Assembly: GCA_946626755.1 (NCBI GenBank)
Contig: CAMOUW010000001.1
Span: 1 to 64,000 of the forward strand
Length of the DNA: 64,000 bases
Direction of reading: 5' to 3'
Origin: an uncultured Clostridia bacterium
GTDB lineage: Bacteria; Bacillota; Clostridia; Lachnospirales; Lachnospiraceae
The notes beneath the pieces are model-generated. The model saw only the letters and a program-made list of their open reading frames with translations. It was not told where the DNA came from and did not search any database. The first letter of the stretch is position 1; every line of letters starts with the position of its first letter. Both the position numbers and the translations under genes were made by a program. Below are positions 41,904 through 52,487 of the stretch, one piece after another.

Positions 41904-42772
41904 GAAGATTGAAGCCTGAAGAAAAATGCTGGTGTGGTAGTGGCGACATGTACAGAGATTGTCATGCCGCATTTGATAAAAAAATAGACATGTACAGGAA
42001 AAAGCATGTTAAGGTGCCCGGAAGAGATTTGATCAAAACACCACAGCAGGTGGAAATGATAAAGAAAAGTGCACAGATAAATGTAGCTGTACTTGACACG
42101 GTGGCAGAACATATAGGTCCCGGTATGACTACTCTTGAGATAGATGAGATAGTATATCAGGAAACGGTTAAAAGGGGTGGTGTTCCGGCGCCCCTTAATT
42201 ATAACGGCTTTCCGAGAAGTGTTTGTACATCTATAAATGAAGTAGTATGTCATGGTATTCCTTCGGCTGACAGAGTACTGAAAGACGGAGATATAGTTAA
42301 TGTAGACTGTTCTACTATTCTGGACGGATATTTCAGCGATTCATCCCGTATGTTTGAGATAGGTGATGTGGACGAGGATAAGAAAAAACTTGTACGTGTT
42401 ACCAAAGAATGTGTAGAGATGGGACTGGAGAAAGTAAAACCCTGGGGATATCTTGGTGATATAGCTGATGTTATCAGCAGGCATGCAAATGAAAACGGGT
42501 TTAGTGTTGTCAAGGAAATAGGCGGGCATGGAGTTGGGCTGGAGTTTCATGAAGAACCCTTTGTGAGCTATGTAATAAGAAAAGGTACAGGTATGCTTTT
42601 GGCTCCCGGACTTATGTTTACTATTGAACCTATGATAAATATGGGTGGTCAGGGTGTCGTAACCGACAGTAATGATAACTGGACCGTGTATACCAGAGAC
42701 CGGAGTCCTTCAGCACAGTGGGAAATACAGGTGCTTGTTACGGAAGACGGGCATGAAGTTATTTCATGGTAA
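41900..42772 (+). CDS. map: Type I methionine aminopeptidase with N-terminal SEC-C motif
   Basis: CWCGSGDMYRDCH, HGIPSADRVLKDGDIVNVD, GHGVGLEFHEEP. Confidence 0.94.
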   Translation: MRRLKPEEKCWCGSGDMYRDCHAAFDKKIDMYRKKHVKVPGRDLIKTPQQVEMIKKSAQINVAVLDTVAEHIGPGMTTLEIDEIVYQETVKRGGVPAPLNYNGFPRSVCTSINEVVCHGIPSADRVLKDGDIVNVDCSTILDGYFSDSSRMFEIGDVDEDKKKLVRVTKECVEMGLEKVKPWGYLGDIADVISRHANENGFSVVKEIGGHGVGLEFHEEPFVSYVIRKGTGMLLAPGLMFTIEPMINMGGQGVVTDSNDNWTVYTRDRSPSAQWEIQVLVTEDGHEVISW

Positions 42773-42806
42773 AACAATATAGGGCCTGTTTTACTTGAGA
42801 GGTGTT

Positions 42807-43685
42807 ATGAAATATACACATAGAGACAACAATATAATACTTACGGATATTCCGGATTTTAACTTAGCACAGACCATTGAATGTGGTCAGTGCTTTCATT
42901 TTATTCGGAAGGATTTGCCTGAAGAAGACGACAGCAGATCGGAATACACTCTTGCGGCTTTCGGACGCGGGCTTCGCGTGGCGCAGGATGGAGATACATT
43001 TACATTTTATGATACAAAGGCGGAGGATTTTGAAAAGCTGTGGATCCCGTATTTTGACCTTGACAGGGATTACGGGATGATAAAGGATTTTATAATTGAG
43101 AGAAACCCTGAGCTTCGTGAGATCGTTGAGAAGAATGCCGGGATCAGACTTTTGAACCAGGATTTTTTTGAGACACTTCTTTCCTTCATTATCTCCCAGA
43201 ATAACCGCATACCCCAGATAAAGAAGGTGGTTGCCGATATTTCTGCGACCTGGGGCAGAAAAGTAGGAGATGATCTATATTCCTTCCCGGAGCCCGGGGA
43301 ACTTGAGGGAGTTTGCGCCGCTGACTTTAAGGAGAAGAAGACCGGATTCAGAGCCGCCTATCTGTGTGATGCAGTAAGCAAGGTGTTGTCAGGAGAGATC
43401 TCCGGAGAAGAACTTAAAAGGCTGGAACTTGATGAGTGTGAGAAAAAGCTCTGTGAGATAAAAGGCGTGGGGCCGAAGGTGGCAAACTGTATTATGCTGT
43501 TTTCTCTGGGGAAGAGAGAGGCGTTTCCCATAGATGTGTGGATGAAGCGCGTGCTTGAGCAGGTATATTTCGGCGGAAAGGAAAAAAGCAAGCCTGAGCT
43601 TGCCGCATTTGCAAAGGACAAATACGGGGAGTACGGAGGATATGCACAGCAGTATCTGTTTGCGTATGCGAGGGAAGAGCTGTAA
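42807..43685 (+). CDS. ogg: 8-oxoguanine DNA glycosylase
   Basis: ECGQCFHF, LLSFIISQNNRIPQIKK, GVGPKVANCIMLFSLGKREAFPIDVWMKR (HhH-GPD). Confidence 0.9.
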   Translation: MKYTHRDNNIILTDIPDFNLAQTIECGQCFHFIRKDLPEEDDSRSEYTLAAFGRGLRVAQDGDTFTFYDTKAEDFEKLWIPYFDLDRDYGMIKDFIIERNPELREIVEKNAGIRLLNQDFFETLLSFIISQNNRIPQIKKVVADISATWGRKVGDDLYSFPEPGELEGVCAADFKEKKTGFRAAYLCDAVSKVLSGEISGEELKRLELDECEKKLCEIKGVGPKVANCIMLFSLGKREAFPIDVWMKRVLEQVYFGGKEKSKPELAAFAKDKYGEYGGYAQQYLFAYAREEL

Positions 43686-43834
43686 GTAAAATGATTTAAA
43701 AACTAAAATACTTTCATTGCTTACACTTTTTTAGCTGTTGGCAGATAAATATTAATACTTTATAAAATGTATACGTATATGAAAAAACCATATTGACATT
43801 TTATATAAGAAGTGATAATTTATTTCATAACGTG

Positions 43835-43861
43835 TTAGCACTCTATAAAAATGAGTGCTAA
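43835..43861 (+). promoter_or_regulatory. CIRCE element (HrcA operator)
   Basis: TTAGCACTC-N9-GAGTGCTAA perfect inverted repeat. Confidence 0.97.
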
Positions 43862-43887
43862 CAAAGATTTTAAGGAGGATTTTTATT

Positions 43888-44175
43888 ATGACACTTTCAC
43901 CCCTTGGAGATAAGGTCGTTTTAAAGGCGATCAAAGAAGAGGAAACAACCAAGTCAGGCATTATCTTACCCGGAGAGGCTAAGGACAAGCCCTCACAGGG
44001 CGAGGTTATCGCTGTAGGCCCCGGCGGCATCATAGACGGAAACGAAGTTAAGATGCAGGTTAAGAAGGGCGACAAGGTTATATATGCAAAATATGCAGGT
44101 ACAGAGGTTTCACTAGATGATGAAGATTTCATTATCGTAGGACAGTCTGATATTCTTGCGATCGTTAAGAAATAA
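43888..44175 (+). CDS. groES: Co-chaperonin GroES
   Basis: SPLGDKVVLKAIKEEETTKSGIILPGEAKDKPSQGEV. Confidence 0.97.
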   Translation: MTLSPLGDKVVLKAIKEEETTKSGIILPGEAKDKPSQGEVIAVGPGGIIDGNEVKMQVKKGDKVIYAKYAGTEVSLDDEDFIIVGQSDILAIVKK

Positions 44176-44230
44176 TGCTTTTTTGTTAAACAATGTATTT
44201 TTAAGATGATATTTTCGGAGGATTATATAA

Positions 44231-45850
<1,620 letters not shown>

Positions 45851-45857
45851 TAAACAA

Positions 45858-46051
45858 GAGTCACTATTCACAGCATAAATGAAAAAAACCCGAATCACCA
45901 TGCTCGCATGAGTGATTCGGGTTTTTTTTTATTTATGGCTGTGGAACAGAGACCGCCCAAACAACCTCAGGCTTTTAGCCTCGAAGAGGCGACAGACGCG
46001 TAAGCGGCTGGCCTGAGGTATGGTTTGGAGCGGTCCTGTGAATAGTGACTC
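45858..46051 (+). repeat. Structured element downstream of groEL: 16-bp outer stem enclosing an extended terminator hairpin and a 21-bp branched arm
   Basis: gagtcactattcacag(45858-45873)/ctgtgaatagtgactc(46036-46051); cataaatgaaaaaaacccgaatcac(45874-45898)/gtgattcgggtttttttttatttatg(45912-45937); gaccgcccaaac-a-acctcaggc(45951-45972)/gcctgaggt-atg-gtttgg-a-gcggtc(46011-46035). Confidence 0.88.
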
Positions 46052-46060
46052 GAAGAAGAA

Positions 46061-46104
46061 TCAAGAACCGCCGCCAAACAACCCCAAGCATTAAGCCTCG
46101 AAGA
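46061..46104 (+). repeat. Degenerate tandem copy of the 5' half of the branched arm
   Basis: caaacaaccccaagcattaagcctcgaaga matches caaacaacctcaggcttttagcctcgaaga at 26/30 positions. Confidence 0.75.
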
Positions 46105-46123
46105 AAAAATTTTAAAAAAAATA

Positions 46124-46152
46124 TTGAAATTATCTACCAATAGTGTTATAGT
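46124..46152 (+). promoter_or_regulatory. Sigma-A-type promoter
   Basis: TTGAAA N17 TATAGT. Confidence 0.6.
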
Positions 46153-46258
46153 ATTCCCGATCTGTTAGTTATATCAGACAGCATCGGTATAATATAGTAA
46201 TTCAGGAATGAAATCACTGGAAGCAGAAGAAAGCGAAAAAAGAAAAAGGAGAAGATTC

Positions 46259-47305
46259 ATGAAAAAGAGAGCTTTTATACCGGTAGGCGTAGGCGCTTGT
46301 ATTGCGCTTGGGTTATTTGCTAATGTAACAGGAACAGGAAAAAATACTGCAGTCGCATCTGTAAAAGATGTTGTAAGTTCAGATAACAATTTTATATATT
46401 CCATGGTAAAAGGCATCCTTCCTGAAAAAGGAAGTGCTGCTGAAAAAGCAGATATAATCCCTTCATTTTCAGGGGCACTGGTAGCAGTGACGGAAGAGCC
46501 GCAGCTTCCTGCAGTACAAAAAGATGTACAGGGATATATGAAGAATGAGCATTCAGAAGAAAACAAAAACATAACAGAGCAGATGCCGGCAGCGGTTCTG
46601 CAGAGTTTTGAAGCAGATAATGCCCGGGATGAAGTTCACGATACACAGGATCAGCCGGCAGTACAGTTTCCGGAAGAAAAGCAGGTTCAGAGCACTACAG
46701 GTATAGAAGATTTCTCGAAAGAAGAAGAGAATGCTGAGAAAGAAAAACATGAAATCTCTTCAGTCAGGGAAGAAAAAAAAGCAGAAGAAGCAGAAGAAGC
46801 AGAAGAAGCAGAAAAAGCAGAAGAAGTAACAGTTCCTTCTTCTGTCACACAGGAAGAAGATAAACATGAGCATGTACTTAAGCCCGTATATAAAACACTC
46901 CATCATGATGCTGTGACACATACAGAGACAGAGTACGTTGAAACAGGCTTTGAGTCATCAGGAGGAGGTAGTACTTCCTATGGGGACATAACATTGTCAT
47001 TTGGAAGACATTACTCCGGAAGATACGATGAAGACGGTTCTCCTGTTTATGATAAATATGAAAAATACTTTTATATAAATGGTGAAAAAGCAAGCGAAGA
47101 AGAATACAATGAGGCGTCTGCCAGACTTCATGCAGAGGCTGAAGCTAACGGAGAGATCGATAAAATAGAAGAAAATGCTATTTCCGGAATCTGGCCGAGA
47201 GTGGAAGAGATTGAAAAAGAAATAGTGGATCAGGAAGCTTATGACGAAGAGGTTTTAGACCACTACGAGTGTGAGCATTGTGATGAAATAGCAGATAATA
47301 TATAA
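46259..47305 (+). CDS. Secreted/anchored Glu-rich protein with HxH...VYKTLHHDAVTHTETE motif and C-terminal CxxC
   Basis: N-terminal signal/TM (MKKRAFIPVGVGACIALGLFA), AEE repeats, C-term YECEHC; RBS aaaggag. Confidence 0.7.
   Translation: MKKRAFIPVGVGACIALGLFANVTGTGKNTAVASVKDVVSSDNNFIYSMVKGILPEKGSAAEKADIIPSFSGALVAVTEEPQLPAVQKDVQGYMKNEHSEENKNITEQMPAAVLQSFEADNARDEVHDTQDQPAVQFPEEKQVQSTTGIEDFSKEEENAEKEKHEISSVREEKKAEEAEEAEEAEKAEEVTVPSSVTQEEDKHEHVLKPVYKTLHHDAVTHTETEYVETGFESSGGGSTSYGDITLSFGRHYSGRYDEDGSPVYDKYEKYFYINGEKASEEEYNEASARLHAEAEANGEIDKIEENAISGIWPRVEEIEKEIVDQEAYDEEVLDHYECEHCDEIADNI
46781..46826 (+). repeat. In-frame microsatellite (gcagaagaa)n encoding AEE repeats
   Basis: Repeated gcagaagaa units. 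Confidence 0.85.
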
Positions 47306-47319
47306 TCTGACATAAAGAG

Positions 47320-47349
47320 ACCGGATGCTGTGAGGTGTCCGGTTTTTTA
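47320..47349 (+). terminator. Rho-independent terminator
   Basis: accgga...tccggt + T run. Confidence 0.75.
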
Positions 47350-47455
47350 TTTGATGTTATGTAGAATATTTTTTAAGTTTATGCTATATTTATTACAACC
47401 CCTAAACCGTTTTTTAGCGGCGCCGGTGCTGTTGCGCCGCGAAAAGGAGGTTCAC

Positions 47456-47764
47456 ATGAAAAGAAGCTACAGCGTAAAGTTCAGTAAAGACATTTACAAA
47501 AAGTCAGTTGTTGTGGGAGATGATAAAAAGAAAGAAGCTCCCATGGATGAGGTCGAAGCAAAGGAACTTGAAAACAGCGTAATACAGGACATATGCAAGC
47601 TGGATTACGTAAATGATGCACAGCTTATTGAAAAGGGAACTATTGTAACCGTTGATGCGCAGGAGGATTATTTCCCTGAAGTGATGAACCACATAGTTAA
47701 TGTATTCAGAAAGATTGACGCACAGTCAGAAGTAAAGTATGATTTCGGATTGAACGGAATTTGA
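47456..47764 (+). CDS. Conserved small hypothetical protein
   Basis: aaaaggagg RBS; 102 aa, no recognised motif. Confidence 0.6.
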   Translation: MKRSYSVKFSKDIYKKSVVVGDDKKKEAPMDEVEAKELENSVIQDICKLDYVNDAQLIEKGTIVTVDAQEDYFPEVMNHIVNVFRKIDAQSEVKYDFGLNGI

Positions 47765-47799
47765 CAGAAAAGGAGAAATCAGATTTAAGTGTCACCATG

Positions 47800-47840
47800 G
47801 ACAGGCAGAATGGCACAACATGTCATAATGCCTGTCTTTT
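47800..47840 (+). terminator. Hairpin with short T run upstream of prfC
   Basis: gacaggca ... tgcctgtc tttt. Confidence 0.6.
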
Positions 47841-47876
47841 GGCGTTAAAAACACCTATATATCTGTGTAAATTAAA

Positions 47877-49484
47877 ATGAGTGATTTAGAAAAAGAGATA
47901 AAAAGAAGACGTACATTTGCCATAATATCCCATCCCGATGCCGGTAAAACCACGCTTACGGAAAAGTTTCTTCTCTACGGAGGAGCCATAAATACTGCCG
48001 GATCGGTCAAAGGCAGAAAAACCGGTAAAACTGCCGTATCAGACTGGATGGAGATAGAAAAACAAAGAGGTATTTCAGTCACCTCATCGGTTATGCAGTT
48101 TGAGTATGACAATTATTGCATAAATATTCTGGATACCCCCGGACATGAAGATTTCTCTGAGGATACCTACAGAACCCTCATGGCGGCTGACTCGGCGGTT
48201 ATGGTTATAGATGCTTCAAAGGGTGTGGAAAAACAGACAATAAAGTTGTTTAAGGTCTGTGTTATGAGGCATATTCCAATCTTTACATTTATAAATAAAA
48301 TGGACAGACAGGCTATGGACCCCTTCGAACTGTTAGACAATATAGAAAGCATTCTGGGGATCGAGACATACCCCATGAATTGGCCTATAGGATCCGGAAA
48401 AGAATTCAAGGGTATATATGACAGAAAAGAAGAAGAGATTTCACTCTTTACCGCAGCTTCCAACGGACAGAAAGAAGTAGAGACAAAAAAAGTTTCTGCA
48501 GATTCTCCTGAAATGGCAGAACTTATAGGAGACTACTTTACCGAAAAGCTTCATGAGGATAATGAACTTTTAGACGGCGCAGGAAGTGGATTCGATATAG
48601 ATACCATAAGAAAAGGAAAGCTTACACCGGTATTTTTCGGGTCTGCCCTGACCAATTTCGGTGTAGAGACATTTCTTGAGCATTTCCTTGAGATGACAGA
48701 ACCGCCTCTTAAAAGACAGTCTGACAAAGGTGTTATAGATCCTTATACAGAGCCTTTTTCCGCTTTTGTTTTTAAAATACAGGCCAATATGAACAAAGCC
48801 CACAGAGACCGTATTGCATTTATGCGTATTGTATCGGGAGAGTTTGAGGCAGGTATGGAAGCCTGGCATGTACAGGGAAAGAGAAATATAAAGCTTTCCC
48901 AGCCTACGCAGATCATGGCGCAGGAAAGGACCATTGTTGATAAGGCATATGCAGGTGATATTATCGGAATATTTGATCCGGGGATTTTCTCCATAGGAGA
49001 TACTATCTGTCTGTCCAAAGACAGATTTGAATATGCGGGAATACCCACATTTGCACCTGAACATTTTGCAAGAGTCCGCCAGGTGGACACTATGAAACGC
49101 AAGCAGTTTGTAAAGGGCATCACCCAGATCGCACAGGAGGGCGCTGTCCAGATATTCCAGGAATACCAGACCGGTATGGAGGAAATCATCGTGGGAGCGG
49201 TAGGAACGCTTCAGTTCGATGTTCTGAAATTCCGTCTGGAGTCGGAGTATAACGTGGAGATAAAGCTGGAAATACTGCCTTACGAATATATCCGCTATGT
49301 AGATAACCAGCATGAGTTCGATACTGAAAATATGATGGCCACATCTGATATGAAGAAGATAAAAGACCTTAAAGATAATGTTCTTCTTTTATTTGCTCAT
49401 GAATGGAGTGTGAAAATGGTTCTTGAGCGAAATGAAGGACTTAAACTGTCAGAGTTCGGAACCCAGAGTGAAGAGATCAGATGA
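47877..49484 (+). CDS. prfC: Peptide chain release factor 3
   Basis: FAIISHPDAGKTTLTEKFLLYGGAI, DTPGHEDFSEDTYRTL, GTLQFDVLKFRLESEYNVE. Confidence 0.96.
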   Translation: MSDLEKEIKRRRTFAIISHPDAGKTTLTEKFLLYGGAINTAGSVKGRKTGKTAVSDWMEIEKQRGISVTSSVMQFEYDNYCINILDTPGHEDFSEDTYRTLMAADSAVMVIDASKGVEKQTIKLFKVCVMRHIPIFTFINKMDRQAMDPFELLDNIESILGIETYPMNWPIGSGKEFKGIYDRKEEEISLFTAASNGQKEVETKKVSADSPEMAELIGDYFTEKLHEDNELLDGAGSGFDIDTIRKGKLTPVFFGSALTNFGVETFLEHFLEMTEPPLKRQSDKGVIDPYTEPFSAFVFKIQANMNKAHRDRIAFMRIVSGEFEAGMEAWHVQGKRNIKLSQPTQIMAQERTIVDKAYAGDIIGIFDPGIFSIGDTICLSKDRFEYAGIPTFAPEHFARVRQVDTMKRKQFVKGITQIAQEGAVQIFQEYQTGMEEIIVGAVGTLQFDVLKFRLESEYNVEIKLEILPYEYIRYVDNQHEFDTENMMATSDMKKIKDLKDNVLLLFAHEWSVKMVLERNEGLKLSEFGTQSEEIR

Positions 49485-50302
49485 TGACATCCTATGAAAA
49501 ATTTAAGCAAAAGGCCGGAGAAGAATATATAGACCACGATCGTTTTTTAAAAGTGCGTAGCGAAGTCTTTTCCGGACTGAGCGCAAGAATGGAAAAAAAT
49601 GCTTATGAGGACGGAGGCATAGGAGCACTGTCTGAAAAAAGCATACATGCATTTTTGAAAAGATATATCGAGCCCGATACAGATTACCATGAAGTAGCAC
49701 TGGACGGATTTTTTGCAGATATATGCAGGGACGGACAGATAACGGAGATACAGACTAAAGGGCTGGGACGTCTCCGCAAAAAACTAAGTGTTTTTCTGAA
49801 TTACTACCAGGTAACTATAGTTTATCCCATGCCGGTCAATAAATGGATCGGACGTATCGAAAAGGGTCAGATGCAGCCCTCGGATTTCAGGCTTTCCCCC
49901 GTACATATGAACTTGTACAGTGCATTTGATGAGATATACGGGATAAAAATGTTCTTAAAGCATCCCAATCTGCGGCTGCATCTTTATCTTATGGATATGG
50001 AAGAGATAAAGCTTTATGTTCCCCACGGGAGAAGAGGTAGAAAAAAGGTAAGAAGCGGATATGAAAGAATGGACAGGATCCCTCTGGGGATAAGACAGAT
50101 AGCAGAGTTTAACTGTCCCAACGATTATCTGCGCCTTGTCCCCGCTGATCTGGAGGATACATTCACATCAGTACAGATGGCAGAAAGTGCAGGGATCGGA
50201 AAAAATCACGCCAGTCTGGTGATGAATGTGCTTAATGAAACAGGTGTTGTACGTCGTATAGGGAAAAAAGGACATGCATATCTGTATGAAGTATCCTACT
50301 GA
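49484..50302 (+). CDS. Hypothetical protein, possible PD-(D/E)XK-like fold with C-terminal winged helix
   Basis: YHEVALDGFFADICRDGQITEIQTKGLGRLRKKL; C-terminal ESAGIGKNHASLVMNVLNETGVVRRIGKKGHAYLYEV. Start may be ATG 49481 (4-nt overlap with prfC) or ATG 49484. Confidence 0.6.
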   Translation: MTSYEKFKQKAGEEYIDHDRFLKVRSEVFSGLSARMEKNAYEDGGIGALSEKSIHAFLKRYIEPDTDYHEVALDGFFADICRDGQITEIQTKGLGRLRKKLSVFLNYYQVTIVYPMPVNKWIGRIEKGQMQPSDFRLSPVHMNLYSAFDEIYGIKMFLKHPNLRLHLYLMDMEEIKLYVPHGRRGRKKVRSGYERMDRIPLGIRQIAEFNCPNDYLRLVPADLEDTFTSVQMAESAGIGKNHASLVMNVLNETGVVRRIGKKGHAYLYEVSY

Positions 50303-50483
50303 CTATTTTATAAAAAAGTTTCAGAAAGCATGGTATCCGGGATTTAACATTTTTCTGGTACCTAAAAATATTAGCGATGTGGCTCTGTTGTCTGACATGA
50401 AAATGATATAAAATACCATAACGTACGAATGGACGGTCTGCGTGCCGGTCCTGATATTTTTTAAATTGGAGGTATTTTACATT

Positions 50484-51434
50484 ATGAAAGGTTGGGAATT
50501 TACATATACAAATCAGCCGCTTAAGCTGGTGGAAAAGCCGGATCCGGAGGCAAAACCCGGATATGTGGTCATCGATGTGAAGGCTGCGGGACTCTGTCAT
50601 TCTGACGTGTCTGCTCTCGAGCATGAGAGCTGGCTTGCGCTTATGAATCCTCCGGTAATACTTGGGCATGAGTATGCGGGCGTTATACGTGAAGTGGGAG
50701 AAGGAGTTACAGGGTACAAAGCCGGTGACCGCGTAGGCGTGTGTCCTCTTGGTGCAAAGGACGGAACAAGCCCCGGTTACACCAGAGACGGAGGTTACGC
50801 TACAGTATCCACAGCTCCCGAAGAGCAGCTTATCCCCGTGCCTGATAATGTGGACTTTGCAAAGGCGGCTGCAGCTACGGATGCAGGCATGACATCCAGA
50901 CATGCAGTAGTTGTAAACGGTCAGATCAAACCCGGTATGAAAGTAGGTATCATCGGTATCGGAGGACTTGGCCAGATCGGCGCGCGTATAGCAGTCATCA
51001 AGGGATGTGAAGTATATGTTTCTTCGCGCAAGAAGTCTGCAAGAGACCTGGCCATGAGTCTGGGATGTGCAGGAGCTGTTGAGACACCTGAGGAATTGGC
51101 AGAAAAAAATTGTGAGGTTATTATTGACTTTGCCGGTGCCGGTACTACAACAGCTGCGGCCATAGAGGCAGTAGCCTTCGGCGGACGTGTGGTAGTGGTA
51201 GGTCTTGCACAGGATAACTCAAACATCTCTACCATGAAGCTGGTGACAAAAAGCGTGACACTTGTAGGAAGTCTAGGGGGAGATGCAGAAGACATCAGAG
51301 ACTGCTACGAGATGATGGCATCAGGAGAGCTTGATCCCGCCCTTACTACCATAAAATTCGACGAGATCGCTGAAGGACTCGATACCCTTAAAGAGGGTAA
51401 AGTGAACGGACGTCTTGTAGCACTTGTGGACTGA
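50484..51434 (+). CDS. Zinc-dependent alcohol dehydrogenase family protein
   Basis: AAGLCHSDVSALEHE, GHEYAGVIREVGEGV, GIGGLGQIGARIA. Confidence 0.9.
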   Translation: MKGWEFTYTNQPLKLVEKPDPEAKPGYVVIDVKAAGLCHSDVSALEHESWLALMNPPVILGHEYAGVIREVGEGVTGYKAGDRVGVCPLGAKDGTSPGYTRDGGYATVSTAPEEQLIPVPDNVDFAKAAAATDAGMTSRHAVVVNGQIKPGMKVGIIGIGGLGQIGARIAVIKGCEVYVSSRKKSARDLAMSLGCAGAVETPEELAEKNCEVIIDFAGAGTTTAAAIEAVAFGGRVVVVGLAQDNSNISTMKLVTKSVTLVGSLGGDAEDIRDCYEMMASGELDPALTTIKFDEIAEGLDTLKEGKVNGRLVALVD

Positions 51435-51456
51435 TCAGTAAAAAGGAGAATACACC

Positions 51457-52362
51457 GTGGAGAAGATAAAGGCATATATAGTCAGCGGATTCCTCGGTGC
51501 GGGTAAGACTACATTTATAAAAGATTTTATAACCGGAGACTTTTTCCATAAAAAAGAGAATGGAAAGTCTCTGGTTTTTGTATTTGAAGAAGGGGAAACG
51601 GAGTATGACAGGGATCTTCTGAAACAGTTCAGGACAGATGTGGCCGTTTGGGAAAAAGGTGACATAAAAGAATTTATCTTGGAAAATATAAAAAAACACA
51701 CTCCCGGACGTGTGTTTGCAGAGACGAATGTTTTCAGGGAAGGTCTGACGGACATTCTTTATGAAGAACTGGATGTGGCCGGCAATACCATGCTTATAGA
51801 CGCATCATCTCTTGAAATGTATTACCGCAATATGACCGAGTTGTTATCCGTTATGATAAGAAAAGCCGATCCCGTTATGATAAACAGGGCAGACACGAAA
51901 GAAGAGCTTAATATCTACTCCACACCTTTCAGGCTGATGAACCCGCAGGCAGGATTTTTGTGGGAGACACCTTACGGATATCATGAAAAGGTTTTCGGAA
52001 ATGCAGTGCCTTTTGATAAGACAGCCTGTCATATAATACTCGAAAAAACAGACTATCCCGCCTGGTACCTGGACGGTTTAGAAAATCCCGGAGATTACCA
52101 CGGGAAGATAATAGAAGCTGATCTTCAGGTCAGTGTAAATGCTGTTGACGGAAAAAAATATTACAAGGCCGGCAGGACAGTGATGACATGTTGTATAAAT
52201 GACATGACATTTTTAGGATTCAGGCTTGAGAGCGGACAGCACTTAAAAGACAAATGCTTTTACCATATAAAGGCAAAAGCGTTTGCACAAGATACAGGTG
52301 CGGCGGGGAATAAAGAGCTTGTGCTAAGGGAGCTGGGTATCGGTCCGGCTTTTGAGACATAG
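51457..52362 (+). CDS. CobW-type GTPase (G3E family)
   Basis: IVSGFLGAGKTTFIKDF P-loop, MINRADT; GTG start with aaggag RBS. Confidence 0.75.
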   Translation: MEKIKAYIVSGFLGAGKTTFIKDFITGDFFHKKENGKSLVFVFEEGETEYDRDLLKQFRTDVAVWEKGDIKEFILENIKKHTPGRVFAETNVFREGLTDILYEELDVAGNTMLIDASSLEMYYRNMTELLSVMIRKADPVMINRADTKEELNIYSTPFRLMNPQAGFLWETPYGYHEKVFGNAVPFDKTACHIILEKTDYPAWYLDGLENPGDYHGKIIEADLQVSVNAVDGKKYYKAGRTVMTCCINDMTFLGFRLESGQHLKDKCFYHIKAKAFAQDTGAAGNKELVLRELGIGPAFET

Positions 52363-52487
52363 AGGCTGATCCTCAGGCCGGAACTCCGGACAGTCCGGAA
52401 GTTTATGGATTTTGGTCTTATGATATGATATAATTTTAACGCTAAGATAGCATATTTAGTCAAATTTTCTAACGGAGGTGTATTATC

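Noticed and set aside
45858-46051. Insertion sequence or classical MITE interpretation
   Set aside because: Terminal inverted repeats are perfect but no target-site duplication is visible (flanks ataaacaa / gaagaaga) and no transposase is present; kept as structured element instead.
46781-46826. Short tandem repeats as possible CRISPR
   Set aside because: In-frame 9-nt coding microsatellite (AEE), no spacers and no cas genes nearby.
48570-49313. 247-aa ORF antisense to prfC
   Set aside because: Opposite a highly conserved gene with no RBS or motif support.
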